From an uncultured Fluviicola sp. (lineage in GTDB: Bacteria > Bacteroidota > Bacteroidia > Flavobacteriales > Crocinitomicaceae): DNA of 64,000 nt. The notes below the pieces were generated by a model. That model had not been told where the DNA came from. It ran no database searches and saw only the letters and a program-made list of their open reading frames with translations. The stretch spans positions 1-64,000 of the forward strand of contig NZ_CAMLDC010000011.1 in assembly GCF_946478805.1 (NCBI RefSeq). Reading direction: 5' to 3'. Shown in pieces: positions 50,339 through 59,444 of the stretch (positions are counted from its first letter, which is position 1; the number at the start of each line of letters is the position of its first letter). The translations under genes and the position numbers were made by a program.

Positions 50339-50373
50339 TGTCTATTGTCTTGAGTCTATTATCTTAAGTCTTA
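50339..50373. repeat. Heptad-periodic repeat (AGAC family), right arm
   Basis: Five exact 7-nt units: TGTCTAT, TGTCTTG, AGTCTAT, TATCTTA, AGTCTTA. It forms an imperfect stem with 50305-50332 across a 6-base loop, 14 bp before the methyltransferase ATG. Confidence 0.85.
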
Positions 50374-50386
50374 CAGATTAAAAAAA

Positions 50387-51103
50387 ATGAACGAAAAAAC
50401 ATACGGCGATCCTATCGGAGTTGCCATCAAGGAATACGCCGACAAAAGACGACCTGAAGACATTATTGTTTCCTCTGACATTTGTGAGGACGATATTATT
50501 CCATTGGAAGTACTTTTTAGAAAGTTCGATGAAATGCCGGCTATTGAGCAAAAGGCACTTACATTGGCAAGAGGTCATGTGTTGGATGTCGGTGCCGGAG
50601 CTGGAATTCATGCAACTTATCTACAGGATCTTGGATTTAAAGTAGATTGCATAGATATTTCTGAAGGCGCTGTTGAATACCTGAAAAGCAACGACCTGAA
50701 CGCCCAACGGATCAATTTCTTCTCTTTAACGGATAAAAAATACGATACGATCCTTATGCTAATGAATGGAATCGGGATTGCCGGTAAATTATCCAACCTG
50801 GAAAAAACATTGGAACACGCGAAATCCTTATTGAATCCCGGAGGAAAGATCTTATGTGATTCATCGGATATCCATTCCTTGTACGAAGATGAGGACGGAG
50901 CTCTTTGGATTGACCTGAATACGGAATATTACGGAAACTTTCGCTTTCAAATGAAATATAAGAAACAGAAAGGTCCTTGGTTTGATTGGCTTTACGTTGA
51001 TTTTGACAACCTCTTCAAAGCTTCAAAAAATGTAGGTTTGAAAGCTATTCGTGTATTGGAAGAAGATGATCATTATTTGGCTGAGTTAACCTTGGAACAA
51101 TAA
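50387..51103 (+). CDS. Class I SAM-dependent methyltransferase
   Basis: A 238-residue Rossmann methyltransferase with the SAM-binding motif GHVLDVGAGAGIHATYLQ (about residues 63-80) and CIDISEGAVEYLK (about 88-100), plus the later LMNGIGIAGKL segment. The substrate is not predictable from sequence: no NPPY/NPPW motif is present, suggesting carbon, oxygen or small-molecule methylation. It is 1 bp before the TraB/GumN gene, so co-transcription is expected. Confidence 0.8.
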   Translation: MNEKTYGDPIGVAIKEYADKRRPEDIIVSSDICEDDIIPLEVLFRKFDEMPAIEQKALTLARGHVLDVGAGAGIHATYLQDLGFKVDCIDISEGAVEYLKSNDLNAQRINFFSLTDKKYDTILMLMNGIGIAGKLSNLEKTLEHAKSLLNPGGKILCDSSDIHSLYEDEDGALWIDLNTEYYGNFRFQMKYKKQKGPWFDWLYVDFDNLFKASKNVGLKAIRVLEEDDHYLAELTLEQ

Positions 51104-51104
51104 G

Positions 51105-51950
51105 ATGCGTTTTCTGACCTGGATTTTTCTAGTTTTATCCGGATTTGTTTTCGGACAGAACAATTCCCTTTTGTACCAAGTGAAAAGCAAGGACAAAAAA
51201 GTTTCTTACTTGTTCGGAACGATTCATATGATTCCGGATTCGCTTTATTATTTCCCGGGTAAACTCGATAAGATCATCTCAAAATCGGATGAAGTAGTTC
51301 TGGAGGTTGCAAACCTTTCGGATCAAAGTTCACTCATGAAATTGATGATGCTGGATTCAGGTTCTTGTTTCGATATTTTTACCCAGGAACAAAAGGATTC
51401 GGTGTTGAATTGGGGAGCAGATCTTTTGGGAGTAAAACCTGAACAATTCGAAAAAGCGTTCGAAAAAAGAAAACCGTTCACCTTGTTGCAATTGAGCTTT
51501 CAAAAGATGATTTCCGGAAAGATCCGGATGGTGGATATGGAAATCGAATCCAAAGCACAACAGGATAAAATCCCGGTAACCGGTCTTGAAACTGTTGAAT
51601 ATCAATTGTCCATCTTCGATAAAATGCCTTCGGAAGAAATGGCACATTTCATTATGGAAACAGTTCGGCATCCGGATGAAGGAGAAGAGAATTACCGGAA
51701 AATGGCCCAATACTACAACAAACAGGATTTGGAAAGCTTGGCAAAATTAATCTTGGAAAGCGATGAATTAGGCAGCTCTGCTGAAGAATTGTTGGACAAA
51801 CGAAATAAGAACTGGATTCCGAAAATGGAAAATCTTATGAATTCTAAAACCTGTTTTTTTGCTGTCGGAGCCGGACATTTGGGCGGACCAAACGGAGTCA
51901 TTGAATTACTCAGACAAAAAGGATACGAAGTAACTCCTGTGAGATATTGA
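51105..51950 (+). CDS. TraB/GumN family protein
   Basis: A 281-residue secreted protein (signal peptide TWIFLVLSGFVFGQN) of the TraB/GumN family. The conserved N-terminal SYLFGTIHMIPDSLYYFP contains the GTIH motif, VVLEVAN has a conserved acidic residue, and the C-terminal CFFAVGAGHLGGPNGVIELL carries the second histidine motif (GAGHLGG). These residues are proposed metal-binding, protease-like sites related to Tiki proteins; activity is unproven for this one. It is located in the periplasm or outer surface and followed immediately by an FKBP lipoprotein. Confidence 0.85.
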   Translation: MRFLTWIFLVLSGFVFGQNNSLLYQVKSKDKKVSYLFGTIHMIPDSLYYFPGKLDKIISKSDEVVLEVANLSDQSSLMKLMMLDSGSCFDIFTQEQKDSVLNWGADLLGVKPEQFEKAFEKRKPFTLLQLSFQKMISGKIRMVDMEIESKAQQDKIPVTGLETVEYQLSIFDKMPSEEMAHFIMETVRHPDEGEENYRKMAQYYNKQDLESLAKLILESDELGSSAEELLDKRNKNWIPKMENLMNSKTCFFAVGAGHLGGPNGVIELLRQKGYEVTPVRY

Positions 51951-51952
51951 TT

Positions 51953-52408
51953 ATGAAAAATTTAGTATTCATTTTACTTGTTGGGTTGAGTGCTTCCGCC
52001 TGCAATACCTATTCTGACGAACAAAAATCCCAATTCGTTTCCGAAGCGGAAAACTACGCAAAAAAACACCACTGGAATTACGAAGTGTTAGAAGGCGGAT
52101 TGATTTTGGAAGTTTTAGAGAAGGGAACCGGGACAGAAAAAATTCAAAGTGGCAGTGAAATCGAAATGGATTACAAAGGTACACTCACAAACGGACAGAA
52201 ATTCGATCAAACGGAACCTGGGAAACCATTCAAAAGCAATCTAAAAGGACTGATTGGTGGATTTCAACTCGGTTTTCTTGGTCAGGTTTCCGGAACCAAG
52301 CTCCGAATCGTAGTTCCTCCGCACCTGGGATACGGAGATGATGCTTTGGATAAGATTCCATCTAATTCGACGCTTGTTTTTGAGGTTTCGATAGAAAATG
52401 TCTTCTAA
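51953..52408 (+). CDS. FKBP-type peptidyl-prolyl isomerase lipoprotein
   Basis: A 151-residue lipoprotein (signal LVGLSASAC, lipidated Cys14 or so) with an FKBP domain: GSEIEMDYKGTLTNGQKFDQ, KGLIGGFQLGFLGQVSGTKLRIV, and PPHLGYGDDALDKIPSNSTL. These contain the aromatic pocket residues of FKBP rotamases that speed Xaa-Pro isomerisation during folding of exported proteins. ATG 51953 is chosen; TTG at 51947 would overlap the TraB stop. It is co-transcribed with the TraB/GumN gene (2-bp gap). Confidence 0.9.
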   Translation: MKNLVFILLVGLSASACNTYSDEQKSQFVSEAENYAKKHHWNYEVLEGGLILEVLEKGTGTEKIQSGSEIEMDYKGTLTNGQKFDQTEPGKPFKSNLKGLIGGFQLGFLGQVSGTKLRIVVPPHLGYGDDALDKIPSNSTLVFEVSIENVF

Positions 52409-52526
52409 ATCAGATAAAAATCATTTTCGCAACTAAATAACTTATTCGGGAGTAAACACAGGCTTCAAGTTCATCGGGAGGTAGACAAATATCTTTCAAA
52501 AGCAAAGCATTTTCGTGCAAAACCTA

Positions 52527-52560
52527 AATAAAAAAGCCACAACCGAAATGGGTTATGGCT
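52527..52560 (-). terminator. Rho-independent terminator
   Basis: AGCCACAACC (52535-52544) and GGTTATGGCT (52551-52560) form a 10-bp stem with one mismatch. On the minus strand it is followed by TTTTTTTATTTAGG. It lies 21 bp past the stop of the outer-membrane hypothetical gene. Confidence 0.8.
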
Positions 52561-52581
52561 TATATAAAATCCCTTTATTTT

Positions 52582-53481
52582 CTAAAATGCAAAACGGAAA
52601 TTCATTCCTCCACTCATACTGAAATTATCACTTGTTTTCCCTTTTGTAAATTGCATTGCCAATCCGGGATTCAACTCTCCTCCTATTCGCATTCTGCTTA
52701 GAACCGGATTTTTCTTGGATAACTTGAAACTCATCTCAAGCGGGATGCGCATGATCAGACCTGTTGTGATATATCCTGAAAAAGTTTCCGATCGGTTACT
52801 CTCCGGATCTGAATTTGTGTAAGGATAATTCCCCAGGTTATTATAGTTCGGTAACCCGTCAACCAGGTAGGTATCCAGGTATGATGCCCTAACTTTACTC
52901 GTTACACTTATCAAACAAAGCAGGTCCAACCCGGTTTCAAACTGAAATACGCGAGTTGGGTTTGTCGCAATATGCTGCCCGACACCGAATGCGACTGTTC
53001 TGGAATGGTACGTTTTTGCAATTGTCTGATTCCTATTTCCGGTTACATAATATTCCTGCCCATTCTGGTTCGAAGTCAGCGTGTCGATAACCTGTATATT
53101 TTCGTGATACCAATATTTACTGGCTCTGAGTTCCGGTCCATATCCTAAATGAATAACTGTTGTTGCTTGAAATTTTCTTCCGGCTTGTTTGTCTTTTCCA
53201 TTTATGAACGAAAAAGAGAACATATAATAAGAATCACTCGTAAATGAATGGAGGTTTTTTGAATAGTTCACTCCTAATCCGGGCTTTAGTGAATCAGGAA
53301 TTTGAAAGCCCGGTGTCATTCGATCCCATTCGGAATTCGTGAAATCAAATTGGTTACTACTGGTCATCCCGTGAGTCATCTTGACAATAAACCGGGGTGT
53401 CTTTGTTTTTAATGAATCTCTTTGTTGTGAAAAACTGATTACACTCACTAAAACCGATAATAAAACAATGCTGATTTTCAT
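52582..53481 (-). CDS. Outer-membrane beta-barrel hypothetical protein
   Basis: A 299-residue protein starting at ATG 53481, where a signal peptide begins (ISIVLLSVLVSVISFSQ); the longer frame would put 14 residues of a hydrophilic stretch ahead of it. The mature part has alternating aromatic and polar beta strands (SYYMFSFSFING, TVIHLGYGPELRASKYWY, RVFQFETGLDLLCLISV) and ends in FRFAF, the terminal Phe typical of outer-membrane barrels. It resembles flavobacterial proteins without function. Terminator at 52527-52560. Confidence 0.65.
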   Translation of the reverse strand: MKISIVLLSVLVSVISFSQQRDSLKTKTPRFIVKMTHGMTSSNQFDFTNSEWDRMTPGFQIPDSLKPGLGVNYSKNLHSFTSDSYYMFSFSFINGKDKQAGRKFQATTVIHLGYGPELRASKYWYHENIQVIDTLTSNQNGQEYYVTGNRNQTIAKTYHSRTVAFGVGQHIATNPTRVFQFETGLDLLCLISVTSKVRASYLDTYLVDGLPNYNNLGNYPYTNSDPESNRSETFSGYITTGLIMRIPLEMSFKLSKKNPVLSRMRIGGELNPGLAMQFTKGKTSDNFSMSGGMNFRFAF

Positions 53482-53763
53482 AATATTATTTTTTATTGAC
53501 TGATTAACAGGATAATTGCTCATTTATTGTATTTGAATCTTAAAAAGGTGCCTCTCAAATCAATAATGAAAATGCATTCATCTCGCCCTAATCAATTAAG
53601 AATCATTTGATCCGGCATCTTAAAAACCTCATTTTCATCAAGTTTCAAGAATCTGTAAAAAAAGCTGAGAATCCCGATATAAAAACACTCAAAACGTTGT
53701 TAAAACCAAAAGAAACCCCTATTTTTGAATCGCATTTTAAAAACGAAATCTAAATTCTCAAAC
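53482..53763. other. Divergent spacer before sucD
   Basis: 282 bases between the outer-membrane protein gene (minus) and sucD (plus). A TATTTTTG -7 element lies at 53721-53728, 35 nt before the sucD ATG. Nothing else was recognised. Confidence 0.5.
53721..53728 (+). promoter_or_regulatory. -7 promoter element of sucD
   Basis: TATTTTTG, 35 nt before the sucD ATG (53764). It overlaps the earlier in-frame start at 53725, which supports 53764. Confidence 0.55.
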
Positions 53764-54642
53764 ATGAGTGTTCTAGTTAATAAAAACTCTAAAGTAATTG
53801 TACAAGGATTCACAGGAAGTGAAGGTACTTTCCATGCAGGTCAAATGATTGAATATGGAACAAACGTTGTTGGTGGGGTAACTCCTGGAAAAGGTGGTTC
53901 ATCTCATTTGGATCGTCCTGTTTTCAATACAGTTGCTGACGCAGTGGCTAAAACCGGTGCTGATGTTTCTATTATTTTCGTTCCACCGGCTTTCGCAGCA
54001 GATGCGATCATGGAAGCTGCAAATGCAGGAATTAAAGTAATCGTTTGTATTACGGAAGGTATTCCGGTAAACGACATGGTGAAAGCAAAAGAATACTTGA
54101 AAGGTTCCGGAGCGCGTTTGATCGGTCCAAACTGTCCGGGTGTTATTACTGCCGGAGAGGCAAAAGTTGGTATTATGCCAGGTTTCGTTTTCAAAAAAGG
54201 AAAAATAGGGATTGTTTCCAAATCGGGAACTTTAACATATGAAGCAGCAGATCAAGTTGCTAAAGCAGGATTGGGAATTACAACTGCAATCGGTATCGGT
54301 GGAGATCCAATCATTGGAACTACTACAAAAGAAGCTGTTGAGTTGTTGATGAACGACCCGGAAACAGAAGGAATCGTTATGATTGGTGAGATTGGTGGTA
54401 GCTTGGAAGCAATCGCTGCCCGTTGGATCAAAGAAAACGGTACAAAACCGGTTGTTGGATTTATCGCAGGTGAAACTGCACCGAAAGGACGCACAATGGG
54501 TCATGCAGGTGCAATTGTTGGCGGCGATGATGATACAGCTGAAGCTAAAAAACGCATCATGCGTGAGTGTGGAATCCACGTAGTTGATTCTCCGGCTCAC
54601 ATCGGTGCGAAAATGGCGGAAATTTTAGGAGTTACAGCGTAA
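53764..54642 (+). CDS. sucD: Succinyl-CoA ligase (ADP/GDP-forming) subunit alpha
   Basis: A 292-residue subunit of the TCA-cycle enzyme converting succinyl-CoA to succinate with ATP or GTP synthesis. The CoA-binding domain starts [20 protein letters not shown], and the catalytic domain has [14 protein letters not shown] and the phosphorylated histidine in MGHAGAIV (about residue 250). TVTPGKGG and IGPNCPGVI are also typical. The partner sucC is not adjacent, as is common in Bacteroidetes. ATG 53764 is preferred over 53725. A terminator follows at 54667-54702. Confidence 0.96.
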   Translation: MSVLVNKNSKVIVQGFTGSEGTFHAGQMIEYGTNVVGGVTPGKGGSSHLDRPVFNTVADAVAKTGADVSIIFVPPAFAADAIMEAANAGIKVIVCITEGIPVNDMVKAKEYLKGSGARLIGPNCPGVITAGEAKVGIMPGFVFKKGKIGIVSKSGTLTYEAADQVAKAGLGITTAIGIGGDPIIGTTTKEAVELLMNDPETEGIVMIGEIGGSLEAIAARWIKENGTKPVVGFIAGETAPKGRTMGHAGAIVGGDDDTAEAKKRIMRECGIHVVDSPAHIGAKMAEILGVTA

Positions 54643-54666
54643 TCGCTCTAATTAATACTACAAAGT

Positions 54667-54702
54667 CCCGTTCGTCAACCGATGAACGGGATTTTTTATT
54701 TT
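54667..54702 (+). terminator. Rho-independent terminator of sucD
   Basis: CCCGTTCGTC (54667-54676) and GATGAACGGG (54681-54690) form a 10-bp stem with one G-T pair and a 4-base loop AACC, followed by ATTTTTTATTTT. Confidence 0.9.
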
Positions 54703-54766
54703 ATGGAATGAATCACGATTTTATTAATTGATTAACTTCAAGTTATAATCCAGAAGTAAGCAAACA

Positions 54767-55708
54767 ATGGGCAAACAGCAAAAATTAGAACCTCACGAAT
54801 CTCAAGACCCGGGTTTAGGTACATCCTACCAAAAATCGGTTAAACGTTTTTTGAATGAAAATGGGTCTTACAACATCAAACGAATTGGCTCGATCCGTCT
54901 GCTTAAGGACTTCTATAAATACCTGATCGATTTAAACACCTGGAAATTCGGAGCATTTTTGGTTTCCAGCTTTTTAGTGGCGAACTTGTTCTTTGCAGGA
55001 GTTTACTGTCTTATAGGAACCGAACATTTACACGGAATCAAACCAGATCAGAATGAATTCATCGCTGCCTATTATTTTAGCGCGCAAACATTCACAACAG
55101 TCGGCTATGGGGCAATTGCACCCGTTGGAAACCTGACTTCGTTTGTTGCTGCAATGGAAGCCTTTGTGGGTTTGATCGCCTTCGCCATTGCAACCGGTTT
55201 GATTTACGGCCGTTTTTCCAGACCATCCACCAAAATTGCCTTTTCACACAATGTCATCATTACTCCGTACAAGGAAAAAATGGCCTTGATGTTCAAAATT
55301 GTGAATCACAGGAACAGTGTTTTGTTGAATACCAAAGTACATGTAATGCTTTCTATCGTCCATAAAAAAAACGAAGATGATGCATTAACCAGACAGTATT
55401 TCAATATTCCCCTGGAAGTCGATTTTGTTCGCTATTTCCCCTTGACTTGGACTTTAGTGCATGAAATCAACGAAGATTCACCATTATATGATATGAGTTT
55501 ATCTGAAATTCGAAGTCGCTTGTCCGAATTACTGGTCATTATTGAAGCATTTGACGAAACATATTCTCAAATGGTTATTAAAAAGCATTCGTATGCTGAA
55601 CATCAGTGGGCAACCGGTGTCAAATTCAAACGGAATTTCCATGCTGATGAAAGTGGGATGATCATCTTGAATATTAATGAAATAAGTGACCTGGAAGTCA
55701 TATCATAA
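54767..55708 (+). CDS. Inward-rectifier K+ channel (KirBac type)
   Basis: A 313-residue channel of the KirBac family. An amphipathic slide helix precedes two membrane helices (about residues 65-85 and 120-143) that flank the pore with the selectivity filter TTVGYGAIAP (about 112-121). The position after the filter is Ala, not the common Asp. The cytoplasmic immunoglobulin-like Kir domain (about 150-313) includes SHNVIITPYKEKMALMFKI, HRNSVLLNTKVHVML, VRYFPLTWTLVHEINEDSP and the terminal Ig strands. Expected to be a homotetramer gated by cytoplasmic or lipid signals. No operon partner was identified. Confidence 0.9.
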   Translation: MGKQQKLEPHESQDPGLGTSYQKSVKRFLNENGSYNIKRIGSIRLLKDFYKYLIDLNTWKFGAFLVSSFLVANLFFAGVYCLIGTEHLHGIKPDQNEFIAAYYFSAQTFTTVGYGAIAPVGNLTSFVAAMEAFVGLIAFAIATGLIYGRFSRPSTKIAFSHNVIITPYKEKMALMFKIVNHRNSVLLNTKVHVMLSIVHKKNEDDALTRQYFNIPLEVDFVRYFPLTWTLVHEINEDSPLYDMSLSEIRSRLSELLVIIEAFDETYSQMVIKKHSYAEHQWATGVKFKRNFHADESGMIILNINEISDLEVIS

Positions 55709-55747
55709 TTACGAATAACTAATTTCGAGTTCTGAATTATTGGAATT
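55706..55747. repeat. Heptad-periodic intergenic repeat, left arm
   Basis: Six 7-nt units: TAATTAC, GAATAAC, TAATTTC, GAGTTCT, GAATTAT, TGGAATT. It starts at the stop codon of the KirBac-type gene and is inverted relative to 55794-55828. Confidence 0.75.
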
Positions 55748-55793
55748 CTTCATGTTTGAATTATACAATCCTTTTAACTTAATACAGGACTAA

Positions 55794-55828
55794 AATTCGC
55801 AATTCGTAATTCGGCATTCGGAATTAGT
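55794..55828. repeat. Heptad-periodic intergenic repeat, right arm
   Basis: Five exact 7-nt units: AATTCGC, AATTCGT, AATTCGG, CATTCGG, AATTAGT. It ends 3 bp before the queE promoter element. Confidence 0.85.
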
Positions 55829-55831
55829 AAC

Positions 55832-55839
55832 TACCTTTG
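55832..55839 (+). promoter_or_regulatory. -7 promoter element of queE
   Basis: TACCTTTG ends 4 nt before the queE ATG (55844), predicting a leaderless mRNA. Confidence 0.65.
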
Positions 55840-55843
55840 AAAT

Positions 55844-56458
55844 ATGACACAAAACAGTTCGACTTTGTACCCGATTATGGAACATTTCTACACCTTGCAA
55901 GGTGAAGGGAAATACACGGGTACTTCGGCATATTTTATACGAATCGGAGGTTGTGATGTCGGTTGTGTCTGGTGCGACGTAAAGGAATCCTGGGATGCAG
56001 ATGTTCACCCCAAAATGAGTGTCGAAGAATTAAAGAATATCGTTGTCCAATACCCTGGAAACCTGGTTGTTATTACAGGCGGAGAACCGGCAATGTACGA
56101 TTTGACTCCCTTGATTGAAGCGCTGCATTCGATCGGGAAATACGTTGCTATTGAAACATCCGGAACCAGTAAGCTGGTTGGGAATGTAGATTGGTATACG
56201 TTTTCCCCGAAAAAGTTTAAAGCACCTGTTGAAGAGGCTTACCTGAAAGCATCAGAACTAAAAATTGTTATCTTTCATAAATCGGATTTGGCATGGGCTG
56301 AAGATCATTCAAAAAAAGTGAATGAAAATTGTGTTCTCTATCTGCAACCTGAATGGTCAAAAAGGGAACAATTATTGCCTGCGATTATTGAATATGTAAA
56401 AAATCATCCGAAATGGAAGATTTCATTGCAGACTCACAAATACTTAGAAATACCATAA
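55844..56458 (+). CDS. queE: 7-carboxy-7-deazaguanine synthase
   Basis: A 204-residue radical SAM enzyme that converts 6-carboxy-tetrahydropterin to 7-carboxy-7-deazaguanine in queuosine synthesis. The substrate-binding motif EHFYTLQGEGKYTGTSAYFI is followed by the cluster motif GGCDVGCVWCD, a CxxxCxxC that binds the 4Fe-4S centre, and the ITGGEPAMYDL glycine-rich motif. The length is that of the short QueE type. It starts the operon queE-porE-like-ubiA-maf, with the next gene 2 bp downstream. Confidence 0.93.
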   Translation: MTQNSSTLYPIMEHFYTLQGEGKYTGTSAYFIRIGGCDVGCVWCDVKESWDADVHPKMSVEELKNIVVQYPGNLVVITGGEPAMYDLTPLIEALHSIGKYVAIETSGTSKLVGNVDWYTFSPKKFKAPVEEAYLKASELKIVIFHKSDLAWAEDHSKKVNENCVLYLQPEWSKREQLLPAIIEYVKNHPKWKISLQTHKYLEIP

Positions 56459-56460
56459 GC

Positions 56461-58473
56461 ATGAAAAACCTTTTAATGGCATGTTTCATTTTAGCAACAG
56501 CTTCTTGCTCAACAGCTCAAATGACCTACTCTTCCAAAAATAAAAAAGCAATTGCTTTGTATGAACAAGGTCGGGATGAACCCGGTAAATCGGTCGATCC
56601 AAAGACTCATGGCCCGAATTACGCCGGAGGAATAGCTCTTTTGGAAAAGGCATTGGAAAAAGACCCTGCATTTTGGGAAGCTCATATGGTTGAAGCAGAA
56701 ATGTACGAATCATTGAACCAACCTTATAAAGCCATTGAACAATACAGAAAGGCACTGGAAATCAACCCTAATCCAACTTCCGGGGGTGCTACTTATTTCT
56801 ATCTTGGTACACTTGAATACAGCGTTGGTGAATACGAAAATGCTTCGAAAAACCTGACCACTTTTGTGCAAACGAAAGGTGCTCACGCAGATTATGTGAC
56901 ACGTTCGAAACAGATCATTAACGATTGTGCTTTCGCAATTGAGGCAATGAAAAATCCGAATCAGTTCAAACCTGTAAACTTGGGTCCGGGAGTGAACACA
57001 AAGGATTCCGAATATTTTCCAACAATTACTGTTGATGGAAAAACATTGTTATTCACACGTAGATTAGAAGATAAAAGAGTTCCTATTTACGGCGAGCAGG
57101 AAGATTTTTATGTTTCGAATTTAAGCACGTTCAATACCTGGGAAACGGCTATTCCAATGCCTAAAAATATCAATACTCTTAACAATGAAGGCGCTCCTAC
57201 TATTGCAGCTGATGGAAGAACATTGATTTTCGTTGCCTGTTCGGATGAATCTGGAAGTTATGGAGATAATCGTAAAGGGAAAGGAAGCTGTGATCTGTTT
57301 TATACTAAACGTTTGGGAAATCAATGGGTTGATCCGATTAATCTTCCGGGAGCAATCAATACGGGGAACTGGGAGACTCAACCCTCTTTGTCTGCGGACG
57401 GAAAAACACTTTACTTTGTTAGGAGAATCATGACAAGAGGCGGACGACCTGATTCTGATATTTACACATCGACCATGAAAGACGACGGATCCTGGGATAC
57501 ACCAGTTCGTTTACCAAATACAATCAACACACCTTATATGGAAGAATCCGTTTTGATTCACCCGGACGGAAAAACATTGTATTTTTCTTCTCAGGGACAT
57601 AGAGGAATGGGAGGATTGGATATTTTCGTTTCAAGAATGAACGACAAAGGCGAATGGGGAATTCCTGAAAATTTGGGTTACCCGATCAATACCAGCGCAG
57701 ATGAAAACTCATTGTTGGTAAGTGCAGATGGTGAAATCGCCTTCTTTGCTTCTGACCGTGAAGGAGGATTCGGGAAATTGGATCTTTATTACTTCATCAT
57801 GCCGGAGAAATTCCGTCCTGTCAAAACGTTGTACTTCGACGGATTGGTATTCGATGCAGTCACAAAAGCCCCACTTCCGGGGAAATTCTCCCTGGTAAAC
57901 ATCAAAACAGGAAAAGAAGTTATCAAATCTGAAGCAGACCAGGTCAATGGGACATTCACGGTTTCACTGCCGACCAATGAAGAATATGCCTTATCCGTCA
58001 GTTATCCGGGATATACTTTCTTCTCTCAGAATTTTAACATGACAGTAGCCGACAACCAGGAATCCTTTCACATGGATGTCCCGATGAATCCAATTACAGC
58101 TGGATCTACGACCGCATTGAAAAATGTATTCTTTGATTTAAATAAAGCCTCACTGCGACCTGAATCTTTTGTTGAGCTAAATAAATTGAGAGATTTCTTG
58201 AAATCAAATCCGACAATTAAAATTGAAATTGGTGGACATACCGATACCCGTGGGGACGCTGCTGAAAATATGAAACTATCGGATGCTCGTGCTAAATCCG
58301 TTAAAGATTATTTGATCCAACAAGGAGTTGAAGCTTCTCGCCTTTCTTCAAAAGGGTTTGGTGAAACAATGCCTATTTTCTCTGACGAAGTGATTGCAAA
58401 AATGACAAAGGAAAACGAAAAAGAGAAAGCGCACCAGGAAAATCGTAGAACGGAATACAAGATTGTGAAATAA
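56461..58473 (+). CDS. PorE-like TPR/propeller/OmpA lipoprotein
   Basis: A 670-residue lipoprotein (signal LLMACFILATASC). The domain order is TPR repeats (about residues 30-150: FWEAHMVEAEMYESLNQPYK, YFYLGTLEYSVGEYENAS), a beta-propeller with PD40/WD40-like units (about 160-440: TITVDGKTLLFTRR, ADGRTLIFVACSDES, ADGKTLYFVRR, PDGKTLYFSSQGHRGMGGLD), a carboxypeptidase-regulatory-like domain (about 460-540), and an OmpA C-terminal domain (about 560-670) with KIEIGGHTDTRGDAAENMKLSDARA and NRRTEYKI. This order is that of PorE, a T9SS component bridging outer membrane and peptidoglycan. Which paralogue it is cannot be settled here. ATG 56461 is chosen for the lipoprotein signal. Confidence 0.85.
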   Translation: MKNLLMACFILATASCSTAQMTYSSKNKKAIALYEQGRDEPGKSVDPKTHGPNYAGGIALLEKALEKDPAFWEAHMVEAEMYESLNQPYKAIEQYRKALEINPNPTSGGATYFYLGTLEYSVGEYENASKNLTTFVQTKGAHADYVTRSKQIINDCAFAIEAMKNPNQFKPVNLGPGVNTKDSEYFPTITVDGKTLLFTRRLEDKRVPIYGEQEDFYVSNLSTFNTWETAIPMPKNINTLNNEGAPTIAADGRTLIFVACSDESGSYGDNRKGKGSCDLFYTKRLGNQWVDPINLPGAINTGNWETQPSLSADGKTLYFVRRIMTRGGRPDSDIYTSTMKDDGSWDTPVRLPNTINTPYMEESVLIHPDGKTLYFSSQGHRGMGGLDIFVSRMNDKGEWGIPENLGYPINTSADENSLLVSADGEIAFFASDREGGFGKLDLYYFIMPEKFRPVKTLYFDGLVFDAVTKAPLPGKFSLVNIKTGKEVIKSEADQVNGTFTVSLPTNEEYALSVSYPGYTFFSQNFNMTVADNQESFHMDVPMNPITAGSTTALKNVFFDLNKASLRPESFVELNKLRDFLKSNPTIKIEIGGHTDTRGDAAENMKLSDARAKSVKDYLIQQGVEASRLSSKGFGETMPIFSDEVIAKMTKENEKEKAHQENRRTEYKIVK

Positions 58474-59444
58474 TGAATTTCATCCGACTCATACGCCCCA
58501 TTAATCTGCTTGTCATTATCCTGACAATGTATGGAATCCGTATGTTCTTTGTTCCGTATTTGTCTGAAGACATTGTTTTGAAAAAAGCACATCCGCACGA
58601 GGTTCTCGATTATTTCCTATTGGTTTTTTCTACTGTTCTGATTGCCGCTGCGGGAAATATTATTAATGACTATTTTGATGTAAAAGCAGATCGGATCAAT
58701 AAACCCAACAAAGTCATTATCGGGAAATACATCAAACCGAGGTGGGCAATTGTTTCTCACTGGATTTTGAACTTCGTTGCATTTTCCATTGCGTGTTATC
58801 TGACATGGGAATATGAAACATTTTGGTACGTATTTATTCACTTGTTAAGCATCAATGTGCTTTGGTTCTATTCCATGTATTTCAAACGGAAATTCCTGAT
58901 TGGAAACTTGTTTATTGCCGCTCTGACAGGTTTAGTTCCTTTGCTGTGCGGAATTCACTTTTTAGGATTGACAACCCCTTTCCGCAGCGCCAATTTCATG
59001 AGTGATTTCAAGGAAGGTGCCAATTGGATCTCGCAATTGAACCTGAAAATATTCTTTGTAGTTGCTCTTGCTTTTTTTGCTTCCTGTTTGAACCTGGTTC
59101 GCGAGATTGTGAAGGACATGGAAGATGTGGAAGGTGATCTGTTATTGAAAGCGAAAACAATTCCTATCGTTTTGGGGATTAACAAGGCAAAATGGATTTC
59201 ACTCGTTTGCCTGATAGCAATTATCGGTATTTCACTTCCTTTTTTAATCGAAGGATACGCCGTTTTCAATCACACGTTTATCAGGGTCATGGGGCCTTCA
59301 TTTGTTATTTATCTCTTGCTGCTTGTCTGCTGTATCCTGCTTTTGAACAAACCGGACCGAAACAGGCTGAAACGCATTGACCTGATTTTGAAAATAACCA
59401 TGCTGATTGGTTGTTCCATGCCTTTTTACTGGTATTTCCTATGA
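58473..59444 (+). CDS. UbiA family prenyltransferase (geranylgeranylglycerol-phosphate-type)
   Basis: A 323-residue membrane prenyltransferase with eight or nine helices. Both Asp-rich motifs are visible: NIINDYFDVKADRINKPNK (about 63-81) and REIVKDMEDVEGDLLLKAKT (about 213-232). Bacteroidetes members of this branch are annotated as geranylgeranylglycerol-phosphate geranylgeranyltransferases, transferring a prenyl chain to a polar acceptor; quinone-precursor prenylation is also possible. It overlaps the PorE-like stop by one base (TAATG) and the maf gene by four. Confidence 0.85.
   Translation: MNFIRLIRPINLLVIILTMYGIRMFFVPYLSEDIVLKKAHPHEVLDYFLLVFSTVLIAAAGNIINDYFDVKADRINKPNKVIIGKYIKPRWAIVSHWILNFVAFSIACYLTWEYETFWYVFIHLLSINVLWFYSMYFKRKFLIGNLFIAALTGLVPLLCGIHFLGLTTPFRSANFMSDFKEGANWISQLNLKIFFVVALAFFASCLNLVREIVKDMEDVEGDLLLKAKTIPIVLGINKAKWISLVCLIAIIGISLPFLIEGYAVFNHTFIRVMGPSFVIYLLLLVCCILLLNKPDRNRLKRIDLILKITMLIGCSMPFYWYFL

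Noticed and set aside
54232..54600. Cysteine-rich open frame antisense to sucD
   Set aside because: Shadow of sucD on the opposite strand; the cysteines derive from complementary codons of the conserved enzyme.
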